64,000 bases of DNA from Rhizobium sp. AAP43. GTDB taxonomy: Bacteria > Pseudomonadota > Alphaproteobacteria > Rhizobiales > Rhizobiaceae. A program made the position numbers and the translations under genes. Under the pieces are notes generated by a model. The model did not search any database. It had not been told where the DNA came from and saw only the letters and a program-made list of their open reading frames with translations. Numbering within the stretch: the stretch's first letter is position 1; every line of letters starts with the position of its first letter. Where the stretch lies: positions 1 to 64,000 of the forward strand of contig NZ_LJHS01000037.1 in NCBI RefSeq assembly GCF_001296045.1. The letters are read 5' to 3'. Shown in pieces: positions 8,118 through 16,890 of the stretch.

Positions 8118-8204
8118 ACGGTAGCCTCCTACTATATATGAGAGAATATCAATATCAGATAACATCCATAAGTTGAAGGCAAATCTTGCTGTTTGTAGAG
8201 CATC

Positions 8205-9338
8205 TCACCCAGCCCGCGCCAGATTCCGCCCGGCCCGTTTCGCCTCATAAAGCGCGCGGTCGGCCTGTTCGATCAGGGCTTTCACGTCGCGGCTATGCCC
8301 GGTGCCGGCATAGCCGACGGAGACGGTGATATGGGACAGGCCGTCGGGTCGCGAGGGATGCGGCAGGCTGAGCGACCGCACGGCGCGCACCAGCCGGTCG
8401 GCCAGGAAGGCGCCGCCGGTCTTGACCTCGCCGGGCAGGACGAGGGTGAATTCCTCGCCGCCATAGCGGGCGGCAAAGCCTTGGTGGCGTTCGGCAAATT
8501 CATCCAGCGTGGTGGCAATGCGGGTCAGGCAGACATCGCCTTCCGGGTGGCCATACGCATCGTTATAGGCCTTGAAGTGATCGACATCGACCATCAGGAG
8601 GACGAGATCCTCGTGGCCGGCCAGAAGCTCCGGCAGGAGCTCGTCGAGATGGCGGCGGTTGGCGATGCCGGTCAGCATGTCGGTGCGGCTCATGTCGCGC
8701 AGCATGTTGCCCGCGCGCTCGGCCTCGTCCGCCCGGCTTTCGGCGTCATACTGGGCCAGATAGCCGCGGGCGCGCTGGCGCTCCGTGTGCCAGTTGCCGT
8801 AGAGCGTGAAAAACAGGCCGCTGACGATCTGCACGGTCACCGGGAAGATCAGATGCGGGTCGAGCCCCGGCTTCGTATAGACGACGAGAAGGGCTGCGGC
8901 GCAGGTCACGCCGGTAAAGGTCAGCGCATAGCGAAAGCGCAGCACAAGCAGCATGTTGCCGAAGAGCAGAACGAGCGGCAGCTCGCCGAGCGTATAGGCG
9001 GCATAGGGCGATTGCGAAATCGAGAAGAGCCAGAGCGGCAGCAGGCTCGCCCCCAGCATGCCGACCAGCAGCATGCGCTCCCGCCAGGCCAGGCTCATGC
9101 GCGGCACCAGCCAGAAGATGATCAGCGATCCCGGCGACAGCACCAGCAGGCGCATGGCCACCGTGATCGGCTGGATATCCGCCATCAGCGCGTAGCTGGT
9201 CAGGTTGTAGATGTTGTAGACGATCAGGCCGATCAGGATCGACTGGCGCAGATGGGTAATGCGATCCGGCCCATAGTCACGCTCATAGGCATGCTCGACC
9301 TCCGTCGGCATGCGCAAAAGCCAGTCCAGCCGGCCCAT
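8205..9338 (-). CDS. Membrane diguanylate cyclase (GGDEF)
   Basis: 377 residues. The N-terminal half has about six membrane helices (residues 35-190). The C-terminal GGDEF domain begins SRTDMLTGIANRRHLDELL and carries the active-site RYGGEEF (GGEEF variant, normally catalytic), making cyclic di-GMP from two GTP. The allosteric I-site RxxD is degenerate (RHQG five residues before the motif), so product inhibition is probably weak. No HAMP or PAS domain. It is one of three diguanylate cyclases in the window. Start: the ATG that begins MGRLDWLLRMPTEVEHAY; a TTG eight codons upstream is possible. Confidence 0.9.
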   Translation of the reverse strand: MGRLDWLLRMPTEVEHAYERDYGPDRITHLRQSILIGLIVYNIYNLTSYALMADIQPITVAMRLLVLSPGSLIIFWLVPRMSLAWRERMLLVGMLGASLLPLWLFSISQSPYAAYTLGELPLVLLFGNMLLVLRFRYALTFTGVTCAAALLVVYTKPGLDPHLIFPVTVQIVSGLFFTLYGNWHTERQRARGYLAQYDAESRADEAERAGNMLRDMSRTDMLTGIANRRHLDELLPELLAGHEDLVLLMVDVDHFKAYNDAYGHPEGDVCLTRIATTLDEFAERHQGFAARYGGEEFTLVLPGEVKTGGAFLADRLVRAVRSLSLPHPSRPDGLSHITVSVGYAGTGHSRDVKALIEQADRALYEAKRAGRNLARAG

Positions 9339-9439
9339 GGCGCGATCATGCAGCAATCCCAAACCCCAGGTTTTCGCAGTGCAATACCATCATGCACGTG
9401 CGAAGACCTTGGCAAGGCTTTCGTGAATCCATCCCTAAT

Positions 9440-9655
9440 TTAGGTTGATCTTTTTTGGGAGAGCGGGGGATCACCCCAAAAATAAGTGGATAAGCCAGCA
9501 GAGACGGCGTGGGGGCCGCTGTCAGCCCCCTTTTCAGACCCTGCGTCAGGGCCGGTTGCAGAACCCGTTTTGGGGCCCGTTTCGGGGCCAGTTTCGGGGC
9601 GCGTTTCGGGGCGCGTTTCGGGGCCCGGACACAGCCGCCACAGCCTGCCGATCAC
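9440..9655 (-). CDS. Possible PET-repeat small protein coupled to copZ
   Basis: An open frame of 71 residues whose GTG start overlaps the copZ stop codon (GTGA). It reads MIGRLWRLCPG, then repeats of PET(R/G) encoded by a 12-bp tandem repeat, then a Ser/Gly/Asp-rich tail. The overlap suggests translational coupling, but the low complexity and lack of any known family make it uncertain. It ends close to a GC stem with flanking A/T runs (about 9450-9485) that could terminate the copper operon. Confidence 0.3.
   Translation of the reverse strand: MIGRLWRLCPGPETRPETRPETGPETGPKTGSATGPDAGSEKGADSGPHAVSAGLSTYFWGDPPLSQKRST
9564..9623. repeat. 12-bp tandem repeat, five units
   Basis: Five consecutive units of consensus CGCGTTTCGGGG (variants CCCGTTTTGGGG, CCCGTTTCGGGG, CCAGTTTCGGGG). 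On the minus strand it keeps one frame open as PETR/PETG. It lies just after copZ. Confidence 0.9.
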
Positions 9656-9855
9656 CCCTGCCTGACGGGCGTATAGCCGGCCTCGCGGATCGCCGCTTCG
9701 GCCAGGCTCGCATCGCCCTCCACCACCGCCTTGCGACTGGCAAGATCAATGGTCACAGCGCTGCCCGGCAGGGCCTCAGCCAGTGCCTTTACAAGCGTCT
9801 TTTCGCAGTGGCCGCAGGTCATGTCATCGATCTGGAATGTGGTTGCCGTCGTCAT
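9652..9855 (-). CDS. copZ: Copper chaperone CopZ (HMA domain)
   Basis: 67-residue single heavy-metal-associated domain with the copper-binding motif MTCGHC (residues 12-17) and the ferredoxin-like pattern ending EAAIREAGYTPV. It delivers Cu(I) to the CopA ATPase. It is the last clear gene of the copA-cueR-copZ series on the minus strand, 121 nt after cueR. Confidence 0.93.
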   Translation of the reverse strand: MTTATTFQIDDMTCGHCEKTLVKALAEALPGSAVTIDLASRKAVVEGDASLAEAAIREAGYTPVRQG

Positions 9856-9976
9856 CGTGTCTCGCTTTCCTGGCTCTTCGTCTTGTGTCTTCTGTCTTCT
9901 GTTTTATCGTGTGTTTTCCAGCGCATAACTGGCACCGGCCGTCCTGGTCATGTCGGGGCATCGCAAGCCCCGCGCC

Positions 9977-10381
9977 TCATGCCCCGCCACCTTTGCGCCC
10001 GCCGAGATCCGCAAGGATCGGGCAGTTCGGCCTGTCGTCGCCGTGGCAGCGTTCGGCGAGATGAAAAAGCGTATCGCGCATGGCCTGCATTTCGGCAATC
10101 TTCGTTTCCAGTTCGGCCACATGCGCCATCGCCATCGCCTTCACCTCGGCGCTGGCGCGGGCCTTGTCGTCCCAGAGTTTCAACAGCCGCTCGGTCTCCT
10201 CAAGCGAAAAACCGAGGCTGCGCGCCCGGCGCACGAAACGCAGCCGGTTGACCACGTCTCCATCATAGACCCGGTAGTTCGACGCGGTCCGCCCGGCCGG
10301 CGCAATCAGCCCGATGTCCTCGTAATAGCGGATCATCTTGGCCGAAACGCCAGAGGCGCTGGAGGCTTCACCAATGTTCAT
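9977..10381 (-). CDS. cueR: Copper-responsive MerR-family regulator CueR/HmrR
   Basis: 134-residue MerR-type activator. The winged helix is MNIGEASSASGVSAKMIRYYEDIGLIAPAGRTASNYRVY, followed by a dimerisation helix and a C-terminal Cu(I) loop CHGDDRPNCPIL with the two expected cysteines spaced C-x7-C. This start has GAGGAG 8 nt upstream; in-frame starts upstream run through a repeat element. It should activate copA from the 19-bp-spacer promoter at 13.3 kb. Confidence 0.92.
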   Translation of the reverse strand: MNIGEASSASGVSAKMIRYYEDIGLIAPAGRTASNYRVYDGDVVNRLRFVRRARSLGFSLEETERLLKLWDDKARASAEVKAMAMAHVAELETKIAEMQAMRDTLFHLAERCHGDDRPNCPILADLGGRKGGGA

Positions 10382-10411
10382 GCGCATTCTCCTCATCTCG
10401 TTCGGCGGCAA

Positions 10412-10492
10412 ACATTTCTCCCCCGGTGGGGCAAGCGGAGACAGCAAGATCGGCGACACCCGCTCTCTCCTTGAGGGGGAGGTGATGGCCCC
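10412..10492. repeat. Degenerate family D repeat between cueR and copA
   Basis: Contains ttctcccccggtggggcaagcgg and ctctctccttgagggggaggtgatggcccctcacc, related to the clustered ctccccc/gggggag elements in copA (11.15 kb) and in the pha operon (62.3 kb). It fills the gap between the copA stop and the cueR start. Confidence 0.5.
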
Positions 10493-13270
10493 TCACCCCG
10501 TCACCCTGGCCCTTTTCAACCGGAGCGCATTGCTGAGCACGAACACGCTGGAAAGCCCCATGGCGGCGGCGCCCAGCATGGGCGAGAAGGTCACGCCAAA
10601 CGCGGGATAGAGTGCGCCGGCGGCCACCGGGATCAGCGCGACATTGTAACCAAAGGCCCAGAACAGGTTCTGGCGGATATTGCGCATCACGGCATCCGAG
10701 AGTTCCACCGCATGCAGCGCGCCCATCAGGTCGCCGCCGACCAGCACGACATCGGCACTTTCAATCGCCACATCGGTACCGGTGCCAATGGCGATCCCGG
10801 CATCGGCGGTGGCCAGCGCCGGCGCATCATTGATGCCATCGCCGACAAAGGCCACGCGCCCACCTTTGGCCTGCAAGTCCTTGATTGCCTTCACCTTGCC
10901 CTCAGGCAGCACTTCGGCCACCACGGCGTCGATGCCGGTCTCGGCGGCAATATGGGCGGCCGTCACGGCGTTGTCGCCGGTCACCATCATCAGCTTCAGA
11001 CCCCGGGCTTTCAGCGCCGCAATCGCCGTCTTGCTGGTCGCCTTGATCGGATCCGCCACCGCAATCGCGGCGGCCAGTTTGCCGTCGATCGCGACATAGA
11101 GCGGGCTTGCCCCTTCATCGGCAAGACGGGTCATTACAACTGTGAGACTGGAGGCAAAGTCCCCCTCTGGCCTGCCGGCCATCTCCCCCACAAGGGGGGA
11201 GAGACCGTGTGGCCGAGCGTCGGCGGAGACAGCCCCTCCCCCTTGTGGGGAGGGGTTGGGGAGGGGATTTTCTGAGTGACCATGTGGCATCACCCCCAAC
11301 TTCACCATGAACCTATCAGCACCAGCAGAAACCCGCCGCCCGTCGACCACACCCGTCACGCCAAACCCGGCAACAGCCTCGACATTCTCCACCGCCGAAA
11401 GCGTAATCCCCCGCCCTTCCGCCGCGCGTAGAATGGCATCGGCCAGCGGATGCTCCGAGCGGGCTTCCAGGCTTGCCGCCATCCGCAGAACCTCCTCCTC
11501 CGCAAAGCCCTCAGCGGTCACGATCTCCGTCACCTCCGGCTTGCCGGCGGTGATCGTGCCGGTCTTGTCCATCACCAGCCAGTCGATGCCGGCGAGTGTT
11601 TGCAGCGCCTCGCCCTTGCGGAACAGGACGCCGATTTCGGCTGCGCGCCCGGTGCCGACCATGATCGAGGTCGGCGTGGCGAGCCCCATGGCGCAGGGGC
11701 AGGCAATGATCAGCACGGCAACGGCTGCCACCAGCCCATGGGTATAGGCGGGTTCCGGCCCGAGCAGCAGCCATAGGAAAAAAGTCACAACGGCGATACC
11801 GATCACTGCCGGCACAAACCAGCCGGTAACTTCATCGACCAGTTTCTGGATCGGCAGCTTGGCCCCTTGCGCCTCCTCGACCATGCGGATGATGCGCGAC
11901 AGCATCATGTCCGAACCGATGCCGGTCGCCTCGAAACGGAAGGAGCCGGAGCCGTTGACCGTACCGCCGATGACGGTATCGCCCGGCCGCTTTTCCACCG
12001 GGATCGGCTCGCCCGAAATCATCGCCTCGTCAACGGCGCTTGCCCCATCCAGAACACGGCCATCGACCGGAATGCGCTCGCCGGGCCGAACGATCACGGT
12101 GTCGCCCAGCATCACCTCAGACAGCGCCACATCCCGTGTTTCGCCATCCCGCTCGACCCGTGCCGTCTTCGCCTGAAGCCCCGCCAGCTTGCGGATCGCT
12201 GCCCCCGTCCGACCCTTGGCGCGGGCTTCCAGCAGCCGGCCGAGCAGGATCAGAACGACGATGACGGTGGCCGCTTCATAATAGACATGGCGGGCGTCTG
12301 CCGGCAGAAGCGCCGGCGCAAAGGTGGTGACCAGCGAGTAGAGATAGGCCGCGCCCGTGCCGAGCGCGACCAGCGCGTTCATGTCGGGCGCAAGCCGCAC
12401 AAGCGCTGGCAGACCCTTTTGATAGAAGCGCCGGCCGGGACCGGCCAGCACCGCCGTCGCCAGGGCAAATTCCAGGTAATACAGCGTGTTGCCGGGGAAA
12501 ATTCCCATCAGCTGATGATGCAGCGGCGGATAGAGATGCGCGCCCATCTCGACCACGAAGAGCGGCAGCGTGAGAATGGCAGCCAGGATGACATCGCGCT
12601 GCAACCCGGCGATTTCGCGGGCTTTGCGCTGGCTGCGGGCATCCGCCGCCTGTGCTGTCGGATCCGCCACAGGATCGGCCGATCCGGCGTCTGCACCTTG
12701 CATGCCAGGGACCGTGGCCGCACCGGAGATGGCGGCACCGCCACCCTTGCCGCCAACATTGCCGCCACCCTTGCCGCCGAAGCCTGCGCCACCTGCCGTC
12801 TCAACCCCGGCGGAGCCGGCCAGATGCGCGGTATACCCGGCCTTCTCCACTGCCGCCTTCATTTGAGAGAGTGCGGCGACCCCGCCGAGCACCGTCACCA
12901 CGGCTTCGCCGGTCGCCAGATTGACATTGGCCGTCTCGACGGATGGCACCGTCTTCAGCGCCTTTTCCACCCGCGAGACACAAGAAGCGCAGGTCATGTC
13001 CTCGATCTCGAGCCGGATCGTCTCGGGCCGCGCCTCGTAGCCGGCCTTGCCGATCGCGGCGACGAGAGCTGCGGCCGAAAAGCCCGGCCCCGGCGTGACC
13101 GACAGCGTCTCGGCGGCATAATTCACCGTGCTCATCTCGACCCCCGGCACGCTGGCGGCCGCCTTTTCCACCCGGCGCACGCAGGACGCGCAGGTCATGC
13201 CCTCGACGGGGATCAGGATCGGCGCGGCTGTCGCCACCGGGGTCGTCTTCACTTTGGACTGCATGTTCAT
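10493..13270 (-). CDS. copA: Copper-exporting P1B-type ATPase CopA, with in-frame repeat insertion
   Basis: 925 residues. Two N-terminal HMA domains ([29 protein letters not shown]) are joined by a Gly-rich linker ([14 protein letters not shown]) to the membrane core with the Cu(I)-site motif [13 protein letters not shown]. Then come the phosphorylation motif DKTGTIT, the N-domain [14 protein letters not shown] and [10 protein letters not shown]. It exports Cu(I) from the cytoplasm. About 48 extra residues ([11 protein letters not shown]...[15 protein letters not shown], encoded near 11145-11290) interrupt the nucleotide-binding domain and come from an intergenic repeat. The start was set at 13270 because the upstream in-frame ATG lies before the predicted transcription start. 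Confidence 0.95.
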   Translation of the reverse strand: MNMQSKVKTTPVATAAPILIPVEGMTCASCVRRVEKAAASVPGVEMSTVNYAAETLSVTPGPGFSAAALVAAIGKAGYEARPETIRLEIEDMTCASCVSRVEKALKTVPSVETANVNLATGEAVVTVLGGVAALSQMKAAVEKAGYTAHLAGSAGVETAGGAGFGGKGGGNVGGKGGGAAISGAATVPGMQGADAGSADPVADPTAQAADARSQRKAREIAGLQRDVILAAILTLPLFVVEMGAHLYPPLHHQLMGIFPGNTLYYLEFALATAVLAGPGRRFYQKGLPALVRLAPDMNALVALGTGAAYLYSLVTTFAPALLPADARHVYYEAATVIVVLILLGRLLEARAKGRTGAAIRKLAGLQAKTARVERDGETRDVALSEVMLGDTVIVRPGERIPVDGRVLDGASAVDEAMISGEPIPVEKRPGDTVIGGTVNGSGSFRFEATGIGSDMMLSRIIRMVEEAQGAKLPIQKLVDEVTGWFVPAVIGIAVVTFFLWLLLGPEPAYTHGLVAAVAVLIIACPCAMGLATPTSIMVGTGRAAEIGVLFRKGEALQTLAGIDWLVMDKTGTITAGKPEVTEIVTAEGFAEEEVLRMAASLEARSEHPLADAILRAAEGRGITLSAVENVEAVAGFGVTGVVDGRRVSAGADRFMVKLGVMPHGHSENPLPNPSPQGGGAVSADARPHGLSPLVGEMAGRPEGDFASSLTVVMTRLADEGASPLYVAIDGKLAAAIAVADPIKATSKTAIAALKARGLKLMMVTGDNAVTAAHIAAETGIDAVVAEVLPEGKVKAIKDLQAKGGRVAFVGDGINDAPALATADAGIAIGTGTDVAIESADVVLVGGDLMGALHAVELSDAVMRNIRQNLFWAFGYNVALIPVAAGALYPAFGVTFSPMLGAAAMGLSSVFVLSNALRLKRARVTG
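11150..11285. repeat. Family D repeat inserted within copA
   Basis: Contains catctcccccacaagggggg, ctccccctt...ggggagggg and tctggcctgccggcc, closely resembling the intergenic element at 62.33-62.51 kb. It keeps the copA frame open and encodes about 45 residues. Its length is consistent with insertion as a multiple of three. Confidence 0.85.
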
Positions 13271-13290
13271 GGCGATCACCTCTGCCATGA

Positions 13291-13321
13291 TAGATGGACC
13301 TTCCCATCATGGGAGGGTCAA
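13291..13321 (-). promoter_or_regulatory. CueR-type promoter/operator of copA
   Basis: A -35 element TTGACC (13316-13321) and a -10 element CATCTA (13291-13296) are separated by 19 bp, the over-long spacer typical of MerR-family activation. The spacer region holds a dyad with 11-bp arms GACCTTCCCAT / ATGGGAGGGTC around one central base with a single mismatch (13297-13319). Confidence 0.85.
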
Positions 13322-13371
13322 GGGGCAGAGGGTGATTTTTTTGATCAGGCGGCGGGTCTGAGGTGATCCGG

Positions 13372-14535
13372 CTAGCCTTGGCGTCGCATGAACTCCGCGA
13401 ACAGCGGGACGGTAAAATCCAGATATCCGTGGTCAGTACTGTAGATCATGCCTTTGGTGATAATACTTGACCGTACAGGTCCCAGCGATTTTTGGGTCCG
13501 GGCCATTGCCTCAGCAATGTCTGCCATGGCGTATGGTCCGTCTCCGAGACCTGCCATGCATTTTACAAATTGAACCTCCGCTTTCGTCAGACGATCAATC
13601 CGCACCTTGAAGAAGCCAGCGTCCAGAAGCGCCAGCGTTTCCGAGTAGGCGTGTTCCGCATCGGCTAGGCTGATCTCCGGTCCTTCCGCGTTGTTCCAGA
13701 CGACAGACGCCCATTCCTGCAGAAAGAATGGGTAGCCCTTCGTGCGCTCCACAATGAGGTTCAGAGCCTCCTGTGCTATGAGCGCCTCTTCGTCAACAAT
13801 CGGCTTTTCTATCGCTTTGGCGGCGGAAAGGGGATCAAGAGGCCCCACCGGCGGATACTGAAACAGTCGCTCGGCATAGGATTTTGCCTCGCCTGCCAGC
13901 CGGGCAATTTGTGGAAGACCCGCGCCGACGAGAAGGACAGGCAGGCCCTCCTGTGACATCCGGTGTATAGCAACAATCAATGCCGACAGGTCGGCATCGG
14001 ACAGGTATTGCACTTCCTCAATGAGGAGCACCCAGCCCCGTCCGGCAGCTTCCGCAGATTTGCCAATTAGTGCAAACAGATCTGGCAGATCATATTGCAG
14101 ATCGCCGGTATCGGCCAAGCCGGGCTCAGGTTCCACGCCGACTTCGACGCCTGCTATTTCAATCTTGAAGATCGATGCAAAATTTCGAAGTCCGCTCAGG
14201 CCACGATTGGCAATCTGTTTCGCCGCCTGCACGCCAGACAGCGACCTTAGCACTTTTCGCATTTCCGGATAGATTAGGCGAGCGAGGCTTTCTCCCTCCG
14301 GTGCCTCAACTCTTGAAGCCAGAAGTCCATCTTGTTCGGCATTTCGTCCGATTTCGTTGAGGAGCACTGTCTTTCCCGTGCCGCGCAAGCCAAGCAGCAT
14401 AATCGAACGCGCGCTTCTGCCCTTCAACGCCCGTCCGCAGGCAATCCTTCCCGCTTCGAGGATCGCATCTCGCCCCGCAAGTTCGGGAGGGCGACTTCCC
14501 GCTCCCGGCGCGAAAGGATTACGATATGGGTCCAT
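13372..14535 (-). CDS. AAA+ ATPase of unknown function (Orc1/STAND-like)
   Basis: 387 residues. The N-terminus is PYRNPFAPGAGSRPPELAGRDAIL, then Walker A GLRGTGKTVLL (about residues 49-59) and Walker B VLLIEEVQYL (about 171-180), an arginine-rich AAA+ body and a C-terminal winged-helix-like region (VQFVKCMAGLGDGPYAMADIAEAM...LGPVRSSIITKGMIY...DFTVPLFAEFMRRQ). This family occurs as single genes annotated only as ATP-binding protein. The ATG at 14535 follows GGGGGCT; an upstream TTG is possible. An unusual decamer array lies 28-85 bp upstream. GC content is slightly lower than neighbours, so horizontal origin is possible. Confidence 0.85.
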   Translation of the reverse strand: MDPYRNPFAPGAGSRPPELAGRDAILEAGRIACGRALKGRSARSIMLLGLRGTGKTVLLNEIGRNAEQDGLLASRVEAPEGESLARLIYPEMRKVLRSLSGVQAAKQIANRGLSGLRNFASIFKIEIAGVEVGVEPEPGLADTGDLQYDLPDLFALIGKSAEAAGRGWVLLIEEVQYLSDADLSALIVAIHRMSQEGLPVLLVGAGLPQIARLAGEAKSYAERLFQYPPVGPLDPLSAAKAIEKPIVDEEALIAQEALNLIVERTKGYPFFLQEWASVVWNNAEGPEISLADAEHAYSETLALLDAGFFKVRIDRLTKAEVQFVKCMAGLGDGPYAMADIAEAMARTQKSLGPVRSSIITKGMIYSTDHGYLDFTVPLFAEFMRRQG

Positions 14536-14562
14536 GTCCAGCCCCCGACGCTCCAATAATCT

Positions 14563-14622
14563 CTAGCGAATGCTAGGAATAACTAAGAAAAATGTCTAGT
14601 TTTTTCTAGACTTCACTAGCTG
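14563..14622. repeat. Phased CTAG-headed decamer array upstream of the AAA+ gene
   Basis: CTAG tetramers start at 14563, 14573, 14596, 14606 and 14616, with a CTAA at 14583. The block is a run of 10-mers beginning CTAG (CTAGCGAATG, CTAGGAATAA, CTAAGAAAAA then 3 extra bases, CTAGTTTTTT, CTAGACTTCA, CTAGCTGTCA). It includes a perfect inverted repeat GTCTAG/CTAGAC with a T6 loop (14594-14611). CTAG is normally rare in such genomes. A possible minus-strand promoter (TAGACA, 17 bp, TAGCAT) runs through it. Confidence 0.8.
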
Positions 14623-14660
14623 TCAGAATTCGGACGCCTACGCTTCCCCCCAGACACACC

Positions 14661-14692
14661 AAAACCGCCGGACCTGGGGCAGTCCGGCGGCT
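14661..14692 (-). terminator. Rho-independent terminator after the chemoreceptor gene
   Basis: On the minus strand a perfect 9-bp stem CCGCCGGAC/GTCCGGCGG with an 8-nt loop is followed by TTTTGG. It lies about 105 nt downstream of the chemoreceptor stop codon. Confidence 0.7.
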
Positions 14693-14796
14693 TGGCTTGA
14701 TGAAACAGTCTCTGCAGTAAACGGTGTTCAATACAGTCTAGGGCATCAAATCTCTCGACCGGCAGTGGTCCGCCGGTCGAAGGGCGGTGGCGCGGC

Positions 14797-16482
14797 TCAG
14801 GCGGCGCGGGCGAACGATGTCGGCTGTGTCTTTGCCGGGGTATCGCCGATGTTGAACTGGCCGAGCAGCGCGAAGAGCTGCTGGGCCTCGCGGGCCAGGC
14901 TGAAGGCGGCGGCCGTGGTTTCCTCGACCATGGCGGCATTCTGCTGGGTGCCCTGATCGATCGTGTTGACGGCGGTGTTGATCTCCTTCAGGCCGACCGA
15001 CTGCTCCTTCGACGCCTCGACGATGGCGGCGACATTGGCATCGACCTCGGTCACCTGCCTGACGATGTCTTCCAGCGCACGACCGGTTTCGCCCACGAGA
15101 TTGACGCCGCTTTTGACATGTTCGTTGGAGGCGGTGATCAGGGTCTTGATCTCCTTGGCAGCCTTGGCCGAACGCTGGGCGAGTTCGCGCACTTCCTGGG
15201 CCACCACCGCAAACCCCTTGCCGGCTTCGCCCGCGCGGGCGGCTTCGACACCGGCATTCAGCGCCAGAAGATTGGTCTGGAAGGCAATCTCGTCGATCAC
15301 GCCGATGATGTTGGAAATCTCGGCCGAGGAATGTTCGATCTTGCCCATGGCATCGACCGCCTGGCCAACGACATGGCCGGAATGTTCGGCGCTGTCCTTC
15401 GTCCGGCGAACCAGCTGGCCGGCATCCTGGGCGCGGTGGCTGCTGTCGGAGACGGTGGTGGTGATCTCTTCAAGGGCTGCTGCCGTCTCCTCGACGGACG
15501 CCGCCTGCTGTTCGGTGCGCTTGGCCAGCTCGCCCGAGGCCGACTGGATCTGCTGCGAGGCAGCCGCGATCGTGCCGGCATTGGTCAGAATGGTCTGCAG
15601 GGTTTCGCGCAGCTTGCCGGAGGCCAGATTGAAGTCCTGCCGCAGCTTTTCCAGCGCCGGCAGGAAGGGTTCGGAAATCGGACGGCTGAGATCGCCCTCC
15701 GACATCGCCTTCAGCGACGCCGCCAGCCTGTCGACATTGCCGACGCGTTCGGTGACATCGGTGGCGAACTTCACCACCTTGAAGACGCGGCCGTTCATGT
15801 CGAAGATCGGATTGTAGGTGGCCTGGATATGAACCCGCTTGCCGCCCTTGCCGATGCGCAGATACTCATCGGAAAAGAACTGGCCGGCTTCGAGTTTAGC
15901 CCAGAATTCGCGATAGGCATCGCTGCGGACATAGTCCGGCTCGCAGAACATCTGATGGTGATGGCCCTTGATCTCGCTTTCCGAATAACCCAGTGTTTTC
16001 AGGAAGTTCTCGTTGGCCGCCAGAATTTCACCCTTGGGCGTGAATTCAATCACGGCCTGGGCCCGCGACAGGGCCGCAAGCTTGCCGGCATCATCGGCGC
16101 TCTGCAGTTTTGCTGCGGTGATGTCGGTCGCGAACTTGACGACCTTGAATGGCCGTCCGCCGCGCATGACCGGATTGTAGGACGCCTCGATCCAGATCTC
16201 GCGCCCGCCCTTGGCGATGCGCTTGTACTGGCGGCGATCGAACTCGCCGCGCGAAAGTCGGGCCCAGAAGGCGGTGTAGTCGGCACTTGAAGCTTCTGCC
16301 GGATCGACAAAGAGGCGATGGTGCTTGCCGATGATCTCCGACAGGCTGTAACCGACCGCCTGACAGAAGTTCTCGTTGGCCGTCAGGATCTTTCCATCCA
16401 GACTGAACTCAATGATTGCCTGCGAGCGGCTCATCGCCTCCAGCACTGCGCCCGCATCCGAACGGGATCCAAAACCCAACAT
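14797..16482 (-). CDS. Soluble methyl-accepting chemotaxis protein with two PAS domains
   Basis: 561 residues without any membrane segment, so a cytoplasmic receptor. Two tandem PAS domains (about residues 14-125 and 135-247; each with AxNENF...GYSxSEI and a VVKFATDxT C-cap) precede a short HAMP-like element (LAASLKAMSEGDLSRPI). The signalling coiled coil has the conserved tip [43 protein letters not shown], which contacts CheA/CheW. PAS domains may sense redox or flavin state; no cofactor residue is obvious. The very similar PAS units suggest internal duplication. No NWETF-type CheR tether is seen at the C-terminus. Confidence 0.93.
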   Translation of the reverse strand: MLGFGSRSDAGAVLEAMSRSQAIIEFSLDGKILTANENFCQAVGYSLSEIIGKHHRLFVDPAEASSADYTAFWARLSRGEFDRRQYKRIAKGGREIWIEASYNPVMRGGRPFKVVKFATDITAAKLQSADDAGKLAALSRAQAVIEFTPKGEILAANENFLKTLGYSESEIKGHHHQMFCEPDYVRSDAYREFWAKLEAGQFFSDEYLRIGKGGKRVHIQATYNPIFDMNGRVFKVVKFATDVTERVGNVDRLAASLKAMSEGDLSRPISEPFLPALEKLRQDFNLASGKLRETLQTILTNAGTIAAASQQIQSASGELAKRTEQQAASVEETAAALEEITTTVSDSSHRAQDAGQLVRRTKDSAEHSGHVVGQAVDAMGKIEHSSAEISNIIGVIDEIAFQTNLLALNAGVEAARAGEAGKGFAVVAQEVRELAQRSAKAAKEIKTLITASNEHVKSGVNLVGETGRALEDIVRQVTEVDANVAAIVEASKEQSVGLKEINTAVNTIDQGTQQNAAMVEETTAAAFSLAREAQQLFALLGQFNIGDTPAKTQPTSFARAA

Positions 16483-16890
16483 CCATCATCCTTTCGTGTT
16501 GCGGGCCTCCGGAAGCTTGATGCTCCATGAATATAACCCGTACAATTTGATGGGATAATATTCGCCTATCGACGTTAACGCATCGTCAGTGAATTAGCGG
16601 GATCGAAGGCTTTTTCGCAGGGCAAATCGACCAAAAAGCGCGTTTTTTCGATCACTGAGCAAATGCCCAGGAGAACACAGAGCGTTCAGTGGACCTTGGG
16701 CCCGCACCTTGCACCATGCCATGCCTGCTCTTCCTCACGCACTGGCCTGTTCGGCCTTGAACAGCGTCCGACGCTGAAATGCTTGAGAATCGCGCCTCCC
16801 CCTGCCACTGTCCGCCCCAGTGTCGGGCGAGGTGTCCGGCGGGCTGAACCGCTGCCCGTCCCTCCCTAAAACCCTGGAAGATCCGAGGCC

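Noticed and set aside
11867-13366. Long open frame opposite copA
   Set aside because: Antisense shadow; His/Arg-rich with no family.
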